Assembly: GCA_964500205.1 (NCBI GenBank)
Contig: CAZCNS010000013.1
Coordinates: forward strand, 62,001 to 126,000
DNA from: UBA10329 sp964500205
GTDB lineage: Bacteria > Bacteroidota > Bacteroidia > UBA10329
Direction of reading: 5' to 3'
DNA length: 64,000 nt
The position numbers were made by a program, and so were the translations under genes. The notes beneath the pieces were generated by a model that was not told where the DNA came from, ran no database searches, and saw only the letters and a program-made list of their open reading frames with translations. Shown piece by piece: positions 28,062 to 37,393 of the stretch. Every line of letters begins with the position of its first letter. Position 1 is the stretch's first letter.

Positions 28062-29794
28062 GGAGCGGGACGGATAGCATTCAGCTTGCTGCGGAGGCGA
28101 TCTATCGCAGTTTTGATGACTATCACGGTTCGTTCAAGGCACTGACGCGCCATGCTGCGAAGGTGTTCGCGCTGCGCGACTGGAGTGCCATTCCCGATAT
28201 GACACGCTCGCGGCAGAGCCAGTACCGCAACTACATCGACAGCACCGCGCAGGAGGCGGCCCTCATCCTTGGCGCGGCCCTCGATGACCATGATACCTGG
28301 GTACACCTCAAACCTGCGTTTGCCGAGATGGTGCGGGGCAGGAGGGATGCTCCTATCATGGAGTCGTACTTCAACTCGGTGCTGCGCAAGGTGTTTCGAA
28401 CAGAGGGAATAGACCGTGAAATCGAGTTCATGGACCTGCAGCGCAGACTGGTTGTGAGCACCACCTCACCGGAACCTGTCTATGACCGCTTCTATCCCGG
28501 CTCCGATGAGCTGGAGACCATGTGGGCGCGCATTCTCCGTTCGTACGGGTTCCGGGCAGAGTTTCAGGACTTCGACCGCGATGTGGAGCGCATTGCCAAG
28601 GCTGTGAGATCGGCCATCACCGAGAAGTTCGGAAGGCCGGAGGATGTGGATCAGCTGGACATGGTGCGCTCCGTGTTCTACCGCAACAAAGGGGCTTATC
28701 TCGTGGGGAAGATGACACGGGGAAATGTGCAGATACCGGTGGTCATCCCGGTGCTCCATCATGAGGATGGGGTGGCTGTGGATGGGATTCTGCTCACCAA
28801 GGATGAGATCGCGGTGGTGTTCAGCTTCAGTCGAAGCTACTTCTTTGTAGAGAGCGACAGCCCTGTGGACCTCATCCACTTCCTTCGGCCGCTCATGTCG
28901 CACAAGAACCTCTCAGAGGTCTATGCAAGCATCGGCTACGACCGCCACTCCAAGACCGTTCTTTTCAAGGAGATACACCAACACCTCGAGCGGTCTGACG
29001 ACCATTTCAGCGTGGCACCCGGCACCAAGGGCATGGTCATGGCCGTGTTCACACTCCCCAATTTCAATGTGGTTTTCAAGGTGATACGCGATAAGTTCGG
29101 CCCTACGAAGAACTTTGACCGGCAGCATGTCATAGACAGTTACCGCCTTGTATTGATGCACGACAGGGTAGGCCGCATGGCCGATGCCATGGAGTTTGAC
29201 CATATCAAGCTGGATCTCCACCGTTTCTCGCAGCCGGTAATCGATGAGCTGCTGGGCGAGTGTGGCAATACCTGCTTCATCGAGGGCGATAAGCTGGTCA
29301 TCAGACATTTGTTCACCGAGAAAAAGCTCGTGCCGCTCAATCTCTTCCTCGAATCTGCCCCGCCCGAGAAACTCTGGGAGGTGGTAGTCGATTACGGTTT
29401 TGCGGTGAAAGAACTGGCCGCTGCCAATATATTTCCAGGCGACCTGCTGCTCAAGAACTTCGGTGTGACGCGTCAGGGAAGGGTCGTGTTCTATGACTAT
29501 GATGAGCTGTGCTTCCTCGACCGCATCAATTTTCGCAGGATTCCCCGCCCGCGCAGGATGGAGCAGATGTACTCGGGCGAGCCTTGGTACACCGTGGAAG
29601 AGAACGATGTCTTCCCCGAGGAGTTCGATGCTTTCATGGCCCCGCTCGGTGAACTTGGAAGGTTATTCAAAGAGCGTCATTCAGACCTGTTCGATGTCAC
29701 CTTCTGGAAATCGATGCAGGAGATGCACAAGGATAGCCGTTTGGCCGATTTCTTTCCATACAGAAGAGACAGGGTGGGTTTCAGCATTGAGTAG
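28058..29794 (+). CDS. aceK: Isocitrate dehydrogenase kinase/phosphatase
   Basis: 578 residues, the full length of the family. AceK switches isocitrate dehydrogenase off and on by phosphorylating and dephosphorylating one serine, sending carbon to the glyoxylate bypass. Characteristic blocks are present: YRNYIDSTAQEA near 50, FYRNKGAYLVGK near 210, the nucleotide-binding APGTKGMVMAVFTLP near 320, FKVIRDKFGPTK with the ATP-binding lysine, and NFGVTRQGRVVFYDYDELC near 470 with the metal-binding Asp. AceK is best known from Proteobacteria, where it sits with aceB and aceA; here it follows a lipoprotein gene by a 4-base overlap and neither glyoxylate enzyme is nearby. Confidence 0.94.
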   Translation: MRSGTDSIQLAAEAIYRSFDDYHGSFKALTRHAAKVFALRDWSAIPDMTRSRQSQYRNYIDSTAQEAALILGAALDDHDTWVHLKPAFAEMVRGRRDAPIMESYFNSVLRKVFRTEGIDREIEFMDLQRRLVVSTTSPEPVYDRFYPGSDELETMWARILRSYGFRAEFQDFDRDVERIAKAVRSAITEKFGRPEDVDQLDMVRSVFYRNKGAYLVGKMTRGNVQIPVVIPVLHHEDGVAVDGILLTKDEIAVVFSFSRSYFFVESDSPVDLIHFLRPLMSHKNLSEVYASIGYDRHSKTVLFKEIHQHLERSDDHFSVAPGTKGMVMAVFTLPNFNVVFKVIRDKFGPTKNFDRQHVIDSYRLVLMHDRVGRMADAMEFDHIKLDLHRFSQPVIDELLGECGNTCFIEGDKLVIRHLFTEKKLVPLNLFLESAPPEKLWEVVVDYGFAVKELAAANIFPGDLLLKNFGVTRQGRVVFYDYDELCFLDRINFRRIPRPRRMEQMYSGEPWYTVEENDVFPEEFDAFMAPLGELGRLFKERHSDLFDVTFWKSMQEMHKDSRLADFFPYRRDRVGFSIE

Positions 29795-29811
29795 AATGAG
29801 AGCGTTCAGGG

Positions 29812-29838
29812 CATTTTCGTGACCCAGACCCGAAAATG
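29812..29838. other. Perfect 8-bp inverted repeat between aceK and the acyl-CoA ligase
   Basis: CATTTTCG (29812-29819) and CGAAAATG (29831-29838) are separated by 11 bases. There is no T tract, so it is not a normal terminator. It could be an operator for the downstream acyl-CoA ligase gene or an RNA hairpin. Confidence 0.4.
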
Positions 29839-29959
29839 AGAACGGCTTTCAGATGTTTCTAATTCTGTTTGAATACTCATATAGGTTCAGACCATATTTT
29901 TGGCGGACTGCGTTTTGGCAGACAGAACCTACCTATTAACCCAAAAAACATCACTTGCC

Positions 29960-31603
29960 ATGAAGTACCCCTTGCCACTCGACATGCTCTACCGCTGGGA
30001 GAAAGAGTCTCCCGATCTCGTATACATGCGCCAGCCTATCAATGGTAAATGGCACGAATGGACTTGGAAGGAGACTGGACAGGAGGTGAGAAAGATGGCC
30101 GCTTACCTCAAGAGCCTCGATCTTGAACCTGGCAGTCGTATCGGTCTGATCAGCAAGAACTGTGCGCACTGGGTCATAAGCGATCTTGCGATCATGATGG
30201 CGGGCCACACCAGCGTGCCGATGTACCCGAACCTCAATTCGGATACTGTCAAGCAGATTCTTGACCACAGCGAGGCTAAAGTGTTGCTTGTGGGTAAACT
30301 GGATGATTGGGCGAGCATGCGTCCCGGAGTTCCTGAGGGAGTGAAGTGCATCGCCTTCCCGTTCTACACAGAGCCGGGATATCCCGAATGGTATGAGTTG
30401 CTCAAGGACGTTCAGCCCCTCCGTGACGAGGTGCACCGTGACCCGCAGGACCTTGCCACAATCATCTACACGAGTGGTACGACAGGAATGCCAAAGGGCG
30501 TGATGCATAAGTTTCATAACTTCGGATGGGCATCCACCAAGGCACTCAATGAACTGAAGCTTCAGCCGCATACCCAGCGTTTCTTCTCCTATTTGCCGCT
30601 GTGCCACATCGCAGAGCGTGTTCTGGTGGAGATGGGCAGCATTTATACGGGCAGCCAATGCAGCTTCGCGGAGTCGCTGGACACATTTGCGGCCAACCTC
30701 GCAGAGAGCAAGCCCACGGTTTTCCTGGGTGTTCCGCGCATCTGGACCAAATTCCAGCAAGGCATCCTTACAAAGATGCCGCAAAAGAAACTCGACCTGT
30801 TCCTAAAGATTCCGATCTTGAACGGTATCGTCAAGAAGAAGATCCAGGCAGGACTTGGCCTCAGCGAGGCACAGAACGTCTTCACGGGTGCGGCACCGAC
30901 CCCGGCTTCTCTCATCGAGTGGTTCGCTAAGCTGGGCATCAACATACAGGAGGCCTACGCCATGACGGAGAACTGCTGCTACAGCCACGTTACCCGCAAC
31001 ACCAATATCAAAGTGGGCTATGTTGGGCAGCCACTTCCGGATTGCGAGGTGAAACTCAGTGAGCAGAAGGAGATTCTTGTGAAGCACGAAGCACTCATGG
31101 ACGGCTATTACAAGGAACCGGAAATGACAGCTGAGACCATGCAAAATGGATGGCTCCACACTGGTGATGAGGGATTCATCGACCCGCAGGGATTCTTGAA
31201 GATCACAGGCCGGGTCAAGGATCTCTTCAAGACCAGCAAGGGCAAATATGTGGCGCCATCACCCATTGAGATGAAGATATCCTCCAATGCCGATATAGAG
31301 CAGGTTTGTGTGGTAGGTGATGGCATTCCGCAACCTATTGCACTTGTCGTGCTATCCGAGCAGGGAATGAAGCAGAGCAAGACCGAGGCCACGGATAGCA
31401 TTTTGCGAACGATTGCTGAGGTCAATCCGCAGCTCGATCAGCATGAGCAGGTGAAGGGCGCAGTGGTGGTGAGCACCCCATGGACCGTGGAGAACGAGCT
31501 CCTAACCCCGACCATGAAGATAAAGCGCAACCCGATCGAGAAGATATACAAGGATCGCTACGAGCAATGGTACAAGAGCAAAGACCAGGTCATCTGGGAG
31601 TGA
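29960..31603 (+). CDS. Long-chain fatty acid-CoA ligase (AMP-forming)
   Basis: 547 residues from the ATG at 29960 (MKYPLPLDMLYRWEKES). It activates fatty acids to acyl-CoA through an acyl-adenylate. ANL-superfamily motifs are in order: IIYTSGTTGMPKGVMH near 190, FSYLPLCHIAER, VFTGAAPTPASL near 310, EAYAMTEN, the adenylate-binding GWLHTGDEG, and GRVKDLFKTSKGKYVAP near 430. It resembles the FAA/LC-FACS branch of Bacteroidota. It may feed beta-oxidation or lipid synthesis. The gene is followed by a terminator. Confidence 0.93.
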   Translation: MKYPLPLDMLYRWEKESPDLVYMRQPINGKWHEWTWKETGQEVRKMAAYLKSLDLEPGSRIGLISKNCAHWVISDLAIMMAGHTSVPMYPNLNSDTVKQILDHSEAKVLLVGKLDDWASMRPGVPEGVKCIAFPFYTEPGYPEWYELLKDVQPLRDEVHRDPQDLATIIYTSGTTGMPKGVMHKFHNFGWASTKALNELKLQPHTQRFFSYLPLCHIAERVLVEMGSIYTGSQCSFAESLDTFAANLAESKPTVFLGVPRIWTKFQQGILTKMPQKKLDLFLKIPILNGIVKKKIQAGLGLSEAQNVFTGAAPTPASLIEWFAKLGINIQEAYAMTENCCYSHVTRNTNIKVGYVGQPLPDCEVKLSEQKEILVKHEALMDGYYKEPEMTAETMQNGWLHTGDEGFIDPQGFLKITGRVKDLFKTSKGKYVAPSPIEMKISSNADIEQVCVVGDGIPQPIALVVLSEQGMKQSKTEATDSILRTIAEVNPQLDQHEQVKGAVVVSTPWTVENELLTPTMKIKRNPIEKIYKDRYEQWYKSKDQVIWE

Positions 31604-31613
31604 TGCAGTGTCA

Positions 31614-31642
31614 GGGGGCGGGCCGTGTGCCTGCCCCTTTTT
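31614..31642 (+). terminator. Terminator after the acyl-CoA ligase gene
   Basis: A GGGGCGGG and CCTGCCCC stem around a short loop is followed by six T. Confidence 0.75.
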
Positions 31643-31800
31643 TATGCCTGTGCAGGCTTACCTCTAAAGAGAGCTCATCTTTGAGAAAAAAGACTACGTG
31701 ATTTGCGTAGTTCTATCTGCGAAGAAAAGTTAGTCCTACTTTAGCGCGATCGTATTTTCGGGCCAGGCATTGGAACTGTCACTAAGCCAAGAAAAAAACG

Positions 31801-32502
31801 GTGCATCTCAAAAAAGACCTTACTGTCCGGTTCCTGTTCATTGCACTGGTGTCTGTTCTCACTTCGTGCGGAGGGGACTTCTCCAACGATTCCGATGAGA
31901 TCGATGAAGGCGTTATCCATTACGAGCTGACTTACCCGCAGTTCACCGAGGACAACATCTTCACCTCAATGTTTCCGAGGGAGATGACCTTCAAGTTCAA
32001 AGGTGACCACACCAAAAGCGAGCTCAAGACCTCTATGGCCGTCTTCAGCACCTCATTGCTTGCCGAGCACGACAAGCGCACCGTAACGCATTTGGTGCGC
32101 ATTGCAAGCAAATACTCCGGTTTGGTGATGGACAGCGCTCAGATAGTCAATGAGTACGGAAAGGCCCCCGATGATATGCATATCGCCTTCACTGATCAGA
32201 CCAAGGTCATTGCCGGTTTTCAGTGCAAGCATGCCCGTGTCACTTTTGACGAGCATCCTGAACGTGACTTCGACCTGTACTACACCACCGAGATCGCGAT
32301 CAATGACCCCAATTGGTGTACCCCGTTCCATGAGATCAAGGGGGTGCTGATGGAAGCACGGGTCAACAGGTTCAACATCGACATGCACATGGTGGCCAAG
32401 AGCGTGACCAGACAGAAGTTTGATGAGAATGAATTCAAGGTGACGCAGAGCTATCAGCCCATCACGTTCGAGGACATGGAAGACATCTTCCAGAGTTTCT
32501 GA
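31801..32502 (+). CDS. Hypothetical lipoprotein
   Basis: 233 residues beginning at a GTG. The lipobox is SVLTSC (Cys23), followed by an acidic linker. The mature part reads as beta strands (GVIHYELTYPQF, MTFKFKGDHTKSELK, VIAGFQCKHARVTF), resembling the DUF4412/GLPGLI-like domains that Bacteroidota export; this is a weak match by eye. The upstream 120 bases contain a TACTTTAG box but no gene. It is followed by the PLP-dependent lyase in the same direction, 43 bases on. Confidence 0.7.
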   Translation: MHLKKDLTVRFLFIALVSVLTSCGGDFSNDSDEIDEGVIHYELTYPQFTEDNIFTSMFPREMTFKFKGDHTKSELKTSMAVFSTSLLAEHDKRTVTHLVRIASKYSGLVMDSAQIVNEYGKAPDDMHIAFTDQTKVIAGFQCKHARVTFDEHPERDFDLYYTTEIAINDPNWCTPFHEIKGVLMEARVNRFNIDMHMVAKSVTRQKFDENEFKVTQSYQPITFEDMEDIFQSF

Positions 32503-32545
32503 CATACGACTTTTGCACGTGGTTCTGAGAGATTAGTACCGAATC

Positions 32546-34009
32546 ATGCACATACCATTTCCAGAGAAAGGAACTGAGGTTGATGTCCTTCTCAGGCAAA
32601 TGAATGACCTCTCGGCCAACGATGCAGATTGGCGCAAAGGCCGCACTTTCAGCCTTGTGTTCTATCCTGGCGAGCAGGTGGCCGAGGTTGGAAAGCTGGC
32701 CTACACCCGGTTTTTCATGGAGAATGCCCTCAGCCCTGCGAGTTTTCGCAGCCTCAGCCGCATGGAGAGCGAGGTGGTGAGCATGACCGCTTCCTTGCTG
32801 CACGCGCCTGCTGGCGCGGTGGGCAACATGACATCGGGGGGGACTGAGAGCATCCTCTGCGCAGTGCGCGCTGCCATGGCCTTTGCGGATTCAAGAATCC
32901 CTCATGGCCGCAAGGGCAACCTGGTGATGCCGGAGACCGCCCACCCGGCCTTCAACAAGGCGGCTGACTATTTCGGTCTCGAGCTGCGCATTGTTCCGGG
33001 AACTGGTGATGCGCTCTGCATCACTGCCGATGCCATGGCCCAATACGTGGATGATGCCACTGTGATGATGGTGGCCTCTGCGCCAGCCTATCCGCATGGC
33101 ATCATCGATCCGGTGGAAGAGATCGGGAAACTTGCTTCTCGGCTGGGCATCTGGCTCCATGTCGATGCTTGTGTTGGCGGATTCCTCATTCCCTTCATCG
33201 AGCGCATCGGTGAGCCTGTCATGCCGTTCGACTTTCGAGTGGAGGGCGTTTGCTCCATCTCGCTCGATCTTCATAAGTACGCCTATGCTCCCAAGGGGGC
33301 TTCTGTCATCATCTATCGTGAGCCGGCCTTGAGAAAGGGACAATACTATGTGTATGCAAAGTGGGCTGGCGGACTTTATGCATCACCATCGGTAAGCGGC
33401 ACGCGCTCAGGAGGTGCTATAGCAGCTGCGTGGGCCGTCATGCGGCACATGGGGGAGCAGGGTTATACAGACTATGCACGGCAAACGGTCCAAGCCACGC
33501 GAAGGATCCAACAGGCCGTGAATGGGACGGATGGCATTAGGATAACAGGCGAGCCGTTGCTCCCGGTGTTCTCCATCATGTCCGATGGTAAGGTGGACAT
33601 CTATCGCCTGGGTGATGCCCTGTCTGCTCGCGGATGGCACCTCGACCGACAGCTGTCGCCTCCAAGTCTGCACCTGAGTGTCACTTTCGGGAATGTGGCG
33701 TTCGTTGATGAGTTCATCGCTGATCTCCGGTCCAGTGTGGCAGAGGTGACTGGTGCGAGTATGTCCAACCTGGCGGATATGGCCGCTCAGAAGGCCGCTA
33801 CCATCGCTGCAAGAGTGCTGCCAGAGAGCTGGGTGCGTTCGGCCACCAAGCGGAGCATCGACTCCATACCCGACCAAAAGGGTGGAAGCACCAAGACCGC
33901 CCCGCTCTACGGAATGGTGGGCGAACTGAGCGGCAAAGGAACCTTGGATGATATGCTTCGTGAGCTTCTTGATGCTATGAACCGTCCGCCTGCCGCACCA
34001 AAGACGTGA
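32546..34009 (+). CDS. Sphingosine-1-phosphate lyase-like PLP-dependent decarboxylase
   Basis: 487 residues of the group II decarboxylase fold. MTSGGTESIL at 95-104 binds the PLP phosphate, HVDACVGGF holds Asp207, and LDLHKYAYAPKG holds the Schiff-base Lys244. The VSGTRSGGAIAAAWAVM segment near 285 and the general order match eukaryotic and bacterial sphingosine-1-phosphate lyases more than glutamate decarboxylases. The reaction would split a long-chain base phosphate into an aldehyde and phosphoethanolamine. Many Bacteroidota make sphingolipids, so a catabolic role is plausible; the substrate is inferred. The C-terminal 60 residues form an extension. Confidence 0.85.
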   Translation: MHIPFPEKGTEVDVLLRQMNDLSANDADWRKGRTFSLVFYPGEQVAEVGKLAYTRFFMENALSPASFRSLSRMESEVVSMTASLLHAPAGAVGNMTSGGTESILCAVRAAMAFADSRIPHGRKGNLVMPETAHPAFNKAADYFGLELRIVPGTGDALCITADAMAQYVDDATVMMVASAPAYPHGIIDPVEEIGKLASRLGIWLHVDACVGGFLIPFIERIGEPVMPFDFRVEGVCSISLDLHKYAYAPKGASVIIYREPALRKGQYYVYAKWAGGLYASPSVSGTRSGGAIAAAWAVMRHMGEQGYTDYARQTVQATRRIQQAVNGTDGIRITGEPLLPVFSIMSDGKVDIYRLGDALSARGWHLDRQLSPPSLHLSVTFGNVAFVDEFIADLRSSVAEVTGASMSNLADMAAQKAATIAARVLPESWVRSATKRSIDSIPDQKGGSTKTAPLYGMVGELSGKGTLDDMLRELLDAMNRPPAAPKT

Positions 34010-34059
34010 ACTGATTTCACTGTTGACTGTTTAGTGAGTGTTATCATTACATTTACACA

Positions 34060-35022
34060 ATGTCAACAAAGCTTCGCAACCTCCTGCCGCTGCTGGCACT
34101 CGGTGTTTTTCTGCAATGGGCGTCTTGCGCCAAGGATGATATTATCGTGGTTGATGATGAGACCGTGATCTTCGTTGGGGACACGATCCTTCCGAGTGAT
34201 GAGGATTCCCTTGCCGGCATTCTTCCTTGCAACGGTCATCCAGAGCTGTGCGACAGGCGGCTGGATGAGTTGTTCTTCGCCATGACGCATAATTCCCATG
34301 CGGACAATGGCAGCTATTCTCCACTTGCCGCCAATCAGGACGGAGACGTGACCGCGCAGCTCGTGGCGGGTGTTCGCGGACTGAACATCAAGCCTTACTG
34401 GACGGGCGATGCCAGCTGTGGTTCGCAGGGATTGTACCTCTACCACGGATTCCCTGTGCTCGGCTGCGAACCATTCGAAGACTATTTGTCAGCCGTTCTC
34501 AGTTTTCTGCAATCGAATCCCCGCGAGTGCGTGGTGATGACCATTGAGGGAAGCGCACCTACCGCTCGCATGGATAGCCTTTTTCGCCATTTGGGACTGG
34601 ATGGCCTCATGTATGTGCATGGTGGCGGTCAGTGGCCCACACTCACTGAGATAATCGAATCCGGCAAGCGACTTGTGGTGTTCGCCAACAGGTCTGATGT
34701 GTCGTCATTCCCAGGTTTTCATGGCATGTGGCAGAATATAGTGGATGTGAACTATGACCATCAGTCCACTGCCACGTTCGATTGCCAGTTCGACCGCGGA
34801 AATCCCAACGGGGCGTTTTTCCTGCTTAATCATTTCCTCACTAACGTCACACCTCAGCCCAATAGTGCGGCCTCGACCAATGCATACGACCTGCTCTACA
34901 ACCGAACAATCCAGTGTTGGCAGGCCAACGACAAGCGTCCCAACTTCGTGATGGTCGATTTCTACGCCACAGGCGATGTTATCCAAGTTGTGGACAGCCT
35001 CAACCTGAAGCATGGGGGGTGA
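34060..35022 (+). CDS. PI-PLC-like phosphodiesterase lipoprotein
   Basis: 320 residues. The lipoprotein signal ends at LQWASC (Cys23). The domain from about 60 resembles the PI-PLC X family: MTHNSHADNG carries the first catalytic His, the LYLYHGFP segment carries the second, and NPRECVVMTIEG is the next strand. Related secreted enzymes cut phosphatidylinositol or glycosylated lipids without calcium. In this position, beside a lyase-like gene, it may act on inositol-containing lipids; that is inference. A TACATTTA box lies four bases before the ATG. Confidence 0.82.
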   Translation: MSTKLRNLLPLLALGVFLQWASCAKDDIIVVDDETVIFVGDTILPSDEDSLAGILPCNGHPELCDRRLDELFFAMTHNSHADNGSYSPLAANQDGDVTAQLVAGVRGLNIKPYWTGDASCGSQGLYLYHGFPVLGCEPFEDYLSAVLSFLQSNPRECVVMTIEGSAPTARMDSLFRHLGLDGLMYVHGGGQWPTLTEIIESGKRLVVFANRSDVSSFPGFHGMWQNIVDVNYDHQSTATFDCQFDRGNPNGAFFLLNHFLTNVTPQPNSAASTNAYDLLYNRTIQCWQANDKRPNFVMVDFYATGDVIQVVDSLNLKHGG

Positions 35023-35097
35023 ATAGCCCTCGGTTTCAACCTTGGCATGATGGACATGGGTGATTTTGGCGAACCGTTTTAATGGTTTACGTTCCTC

Positions 35098-35679
35098 TCA
35101 AACGCTGACCCCGAACCTCCTCAACGCAGCGTAAACCTTGCGCAGCGGCAGGCCCATCACATTGAAGAAGCATCCGTTGATGCGTTCTATCCCCACATAG
35201 CCGACCCATTCTTGAATGCCGTAGGCCCCTGCCTTGTCCAGTGGTCGGAATTTTTCTACATAAAAGTCAATCTCCGCATCACTCAGTTCTCGGAAATAGA
35301 CCTCTGTGCGGTCAAAATCGGAGATGGTGAGTTCATTGCTGCGCAGGTGAATGGCGGTATAGACCTCGTGCATATTGCCTGAAAGGATCCTCAGCATACG
35401 CTTCGCATCTTCCACATTCTCGGGCTTGTTCAGGACCTGACCATTAATCCACACAATCGTGTCAGAGGTCAGGATTACACGTCTGTCCGTCAGCTCAATA
35501 TCCGAGAAGGCACGCGATTTCTTCTCTGCAAGGAAAAGCGGAATGTGCTCCCTCTCAAGTTCCTCAGGGAAAGTTTCGTCTGCGTGGCGCGGCTCTATAT
35601 CGAACGGGATGCCCAGCCCTTCCATGAGCTGCTTCCTTCGTGGCGAGGCCGAGGCAAGTATAAGCTTGCGCGATGTCAT
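35098..35679 (-). CDS. Maf family nucleotide pyrophosphatase
   Basis: 193 residues from the ATG at 35679 (MTSRKLILASASPRRKQLM). The signature ASASPRRKQL and the TSDTIVWINGQVLNKP block identify Maf. These enzymes hydrolyse non-canonical or pyrimidine nucleoside triphosphates (dTTP/UTP type), and the QEWVGYVGIERINGCFFNVMG ending fits the same family. The ATG overlaps the stop of the prenyltransferase gene as ATGA, placing it at the end of an ompH-ubiA-maf operon. Confidence 0.93.
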   Translation of the reverse strand: MTSRKLILASASPRRKQLMEGLGIPFDIEPRHADETFPEELEREHIPLFLAEKKSRAFSDIELTDRRVILTSDTIVWINGQVLNKPENVEDAKRMLRILSGNMHEVYTAIHLRSNELTISDFDRTEVYFRELSDAEIDFYVEKFRPLDKAGAYGIQEWVGYVGIERINGCFFNVMGLPLRKVYAALRRFGVSV

Positions 35680-36599
35680 TCGAGTGTGAATCTGAACAGG
35701 ACCATCGAGCTGATGCCGCCCACCATCATCACCTTGGCAAGGGTGCTGGCACCGTGGAATCCGCTGCGGTCGGTGGCCTTGAGAAATGAATTGAGCATCA
35801 GGACTGCCGGTGCTTGCACTCCTCCGAGCAGCCACAGGAAGGACAGGATGTCGTTGCTTTCCCAGCGCGCCCATTGGTACCGCGCCACTGCGGCCATGAG
35901 CACCAGCGTAAGCAGCGCGACCACAGTTTTTCCGCCTTTTACACCCAGTACGATAGGCAGGGTACGGCAGTCCATGTCAGCATCGCCTTCCATATCCTCC
36001 ATGTCCTTGATGACCTCGCGCACCAAGGTGCTGAGAAATGCAAAGAGCGCATAGGCCAGTACGAACGGTGCCCAAGGCTGTAGTTCCCAGTCGTTGGGGC
36101 TGCACACGGCCTCGAAGAACAGGGGCAGTCCCACCGTTATCGCAGCCAGAACCGACACCACCAGATTCCCGATGAGGAATTGTCTTTTATACGAGTAGGA
36201 GTAGAACCAGAGTCCTCCGATGGCCAGCATGAACACCAAAGCATTGGAGATATTGCCGAGCGTCCACGCTACGTAGATGCCCAGTGATAGGCCCGATCCT
36301 GAAAGCACGTAGTAGAGATTCCATGCCTGCTCCTCGCCAACGGTCACGCCCACCACGCGCTCGTCCGGATGGTTGATGCGGTCTATGTCTGTGTCGAAGA
36401 TGTCGTTAACCACGTTACCAGATGCCGCGATGAGCACCGTGGCCAGAGCCATGAGGAGCCATTGCAGGTCAGTGAGGCAGGGGGTCATGATAGACACTGC
36501 CATAAAACCCTCCACCAGTCCGAACCTAAGCAGGAGGAAGATCAGCGCGATGATGGCCAGGTTCGGCCAGCGTATGAGTCTGAGCACGGCAGCTGCCAC
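35676..36599 (-). CDS. UbiA family prenyltransferase (geranylgeranylglycerol-phosphate synthase-like)
   Basis: 307 residues, GTG start, eight or so membrane helices. The first Asp-rich motif is NDIFDTDIDRINHPDERVV near 80 and the second is DMEDMEGDADMDCRTLP near 195; both bind the Mg-diphosphate of the isoprenoid. This branch in Bacteroidota is usually annotated geranylgeranylglycerol-phosphate geranylgeranyltransferase-like. The aromatic or lipid acceptor is not known from sequence. It begins three bases after the ompH stop and overlaps maf by four bases. Confidence 0.88.
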   Translation of the reverse strand: MAAAVLRLIRWPNLAIIALIFLLLRFGLVEGFMAVSIMTPCLTDLQWLLMALATVLIAASGNVVNDIFDTDIDRINHPDERVVGVTVGEEQAWNLYYVLSGSGLSLGIYVAWTLGNISNALVFMLAIGGLWFYSYSYKRQFLIGNLVVSVLAAITVGLPLFFEAVCSPNDWELQPWAPFVLAYALFAFLSTLVREVIKDMEDMEGDADMDCRTLPIVLGVKGGKTVVALLTLVLMAAVARYQWARWESNDILSFLWLLGGVQAPAVLMLNSFLKATDRSGFHGASTLAKVMMVGGISSMVLFRFTLE

Positions 36600-36602
36600 G
36601 GA

Positions 36603-37295
36603 CTACTTCTTCTTGGCCTTGGCGGCTTTCTCGGCTTCGTATTCCGCGTTCAGGCCCGCCACGATGTCTGCGGTGATATCCAGTGCGGGATCGCCCAGCA
36701 GGATGCCACCTGCCTGCGATGAGTAGGCCAGCACATAAGTGAAGCCCTGCTCCTTGTTGTACTCCTTGATATAAGCTTTGAGGCGGTCATTGATGTCCTG
36801 TGTGCCCTTGGCCTCCTTCTCCAACAGCTTGTCGGTGAGCGACTCCTGAAGTTCGGCCACCTCTTCGCGCGCCTGCATCTCGAATACGCGGGCGTTCTGC
36901 TCCAGCTCCTGTAGTTCGCGCATCCTTGTGTTGTAGATGAGTTCGCTCATTCCTTGAGCATCTTTCTCGAAGGTCTCGGCCTTCTTCTGCAGAGAGGTCA
37001 TCATCTCTGTGAACTCGGCCTCCAGGGACTTTGTGCGCGATGTGATGCGCTTCTCGCTTTTGGCTCGGTCTTCCTCCAGCTCCGCCTGCAGTTCGTCTAT
37101 CAGACCAAACTGCCTCCAGAGCGTGTCTGTGTTTACGTATGCTATACGCAGATTGGACGAGATGCTGTCCACAGCCGCCATGTTCACTTTAGAGGGAGCT
37201 GACGAATTTTTCTGTGGAGTTGAGAAATGGAGATAGTAAAGCACGGCCACAGCTACTGCCAGCACTCCGTTTATGATGAGGGATGTGTTTTTCAC
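36603..37295 (-). CDS. OmpH/Skp family periplasmic chaperone-like protein
   Basis: 230 residues from a GTG at 37295 (VKNTSLIINGVLAV); a TTG 14 codons upstream is an alternative. A signal anchor is followed by IAYVNTDTLWRQFGL, then a long coiled coil (about 85-175) and the terminal GFTYVLAYSSQAGGILLGDP, the Skp/OmpH layout. These trimeric chaperones hold unfolded outer-membrane proteins. The C-terminus ends in a Lys/Ala-rich tail. It heads the ompH-ubiA-maf run. Confidence 0.88.
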   Translation of the reverse strand: MKNTSLIINGVLAVAVAVLYYLHFSTPQKNSSAPSKVNMAAVDSISSNLRIAYVNTDTLWRQFGLIDELQAELEEDRAKSEKRITSRTKSLEAEFTEMMTSLQKKAETFEKDAQGMSELIYNTRMRELQELEQNARVFEMQAREEVAELQESLTDKLLEKEAKGTQDINDRLKAYIKEYNKEQGFTYVLAYSSQAGGILLGDPALDITADIVAGLNAEYEAEKAAKAKKK

Positions 37296-37393
37296 GAAAA
37301 ATTCTTTTGTTTTTGGTTTCAGGTGCTCCCTTGGCAAGAGATCATTTCTTCAATCGGATTTACGTCAAGCGTTCGCGTTCTTCACGTGAAAAC

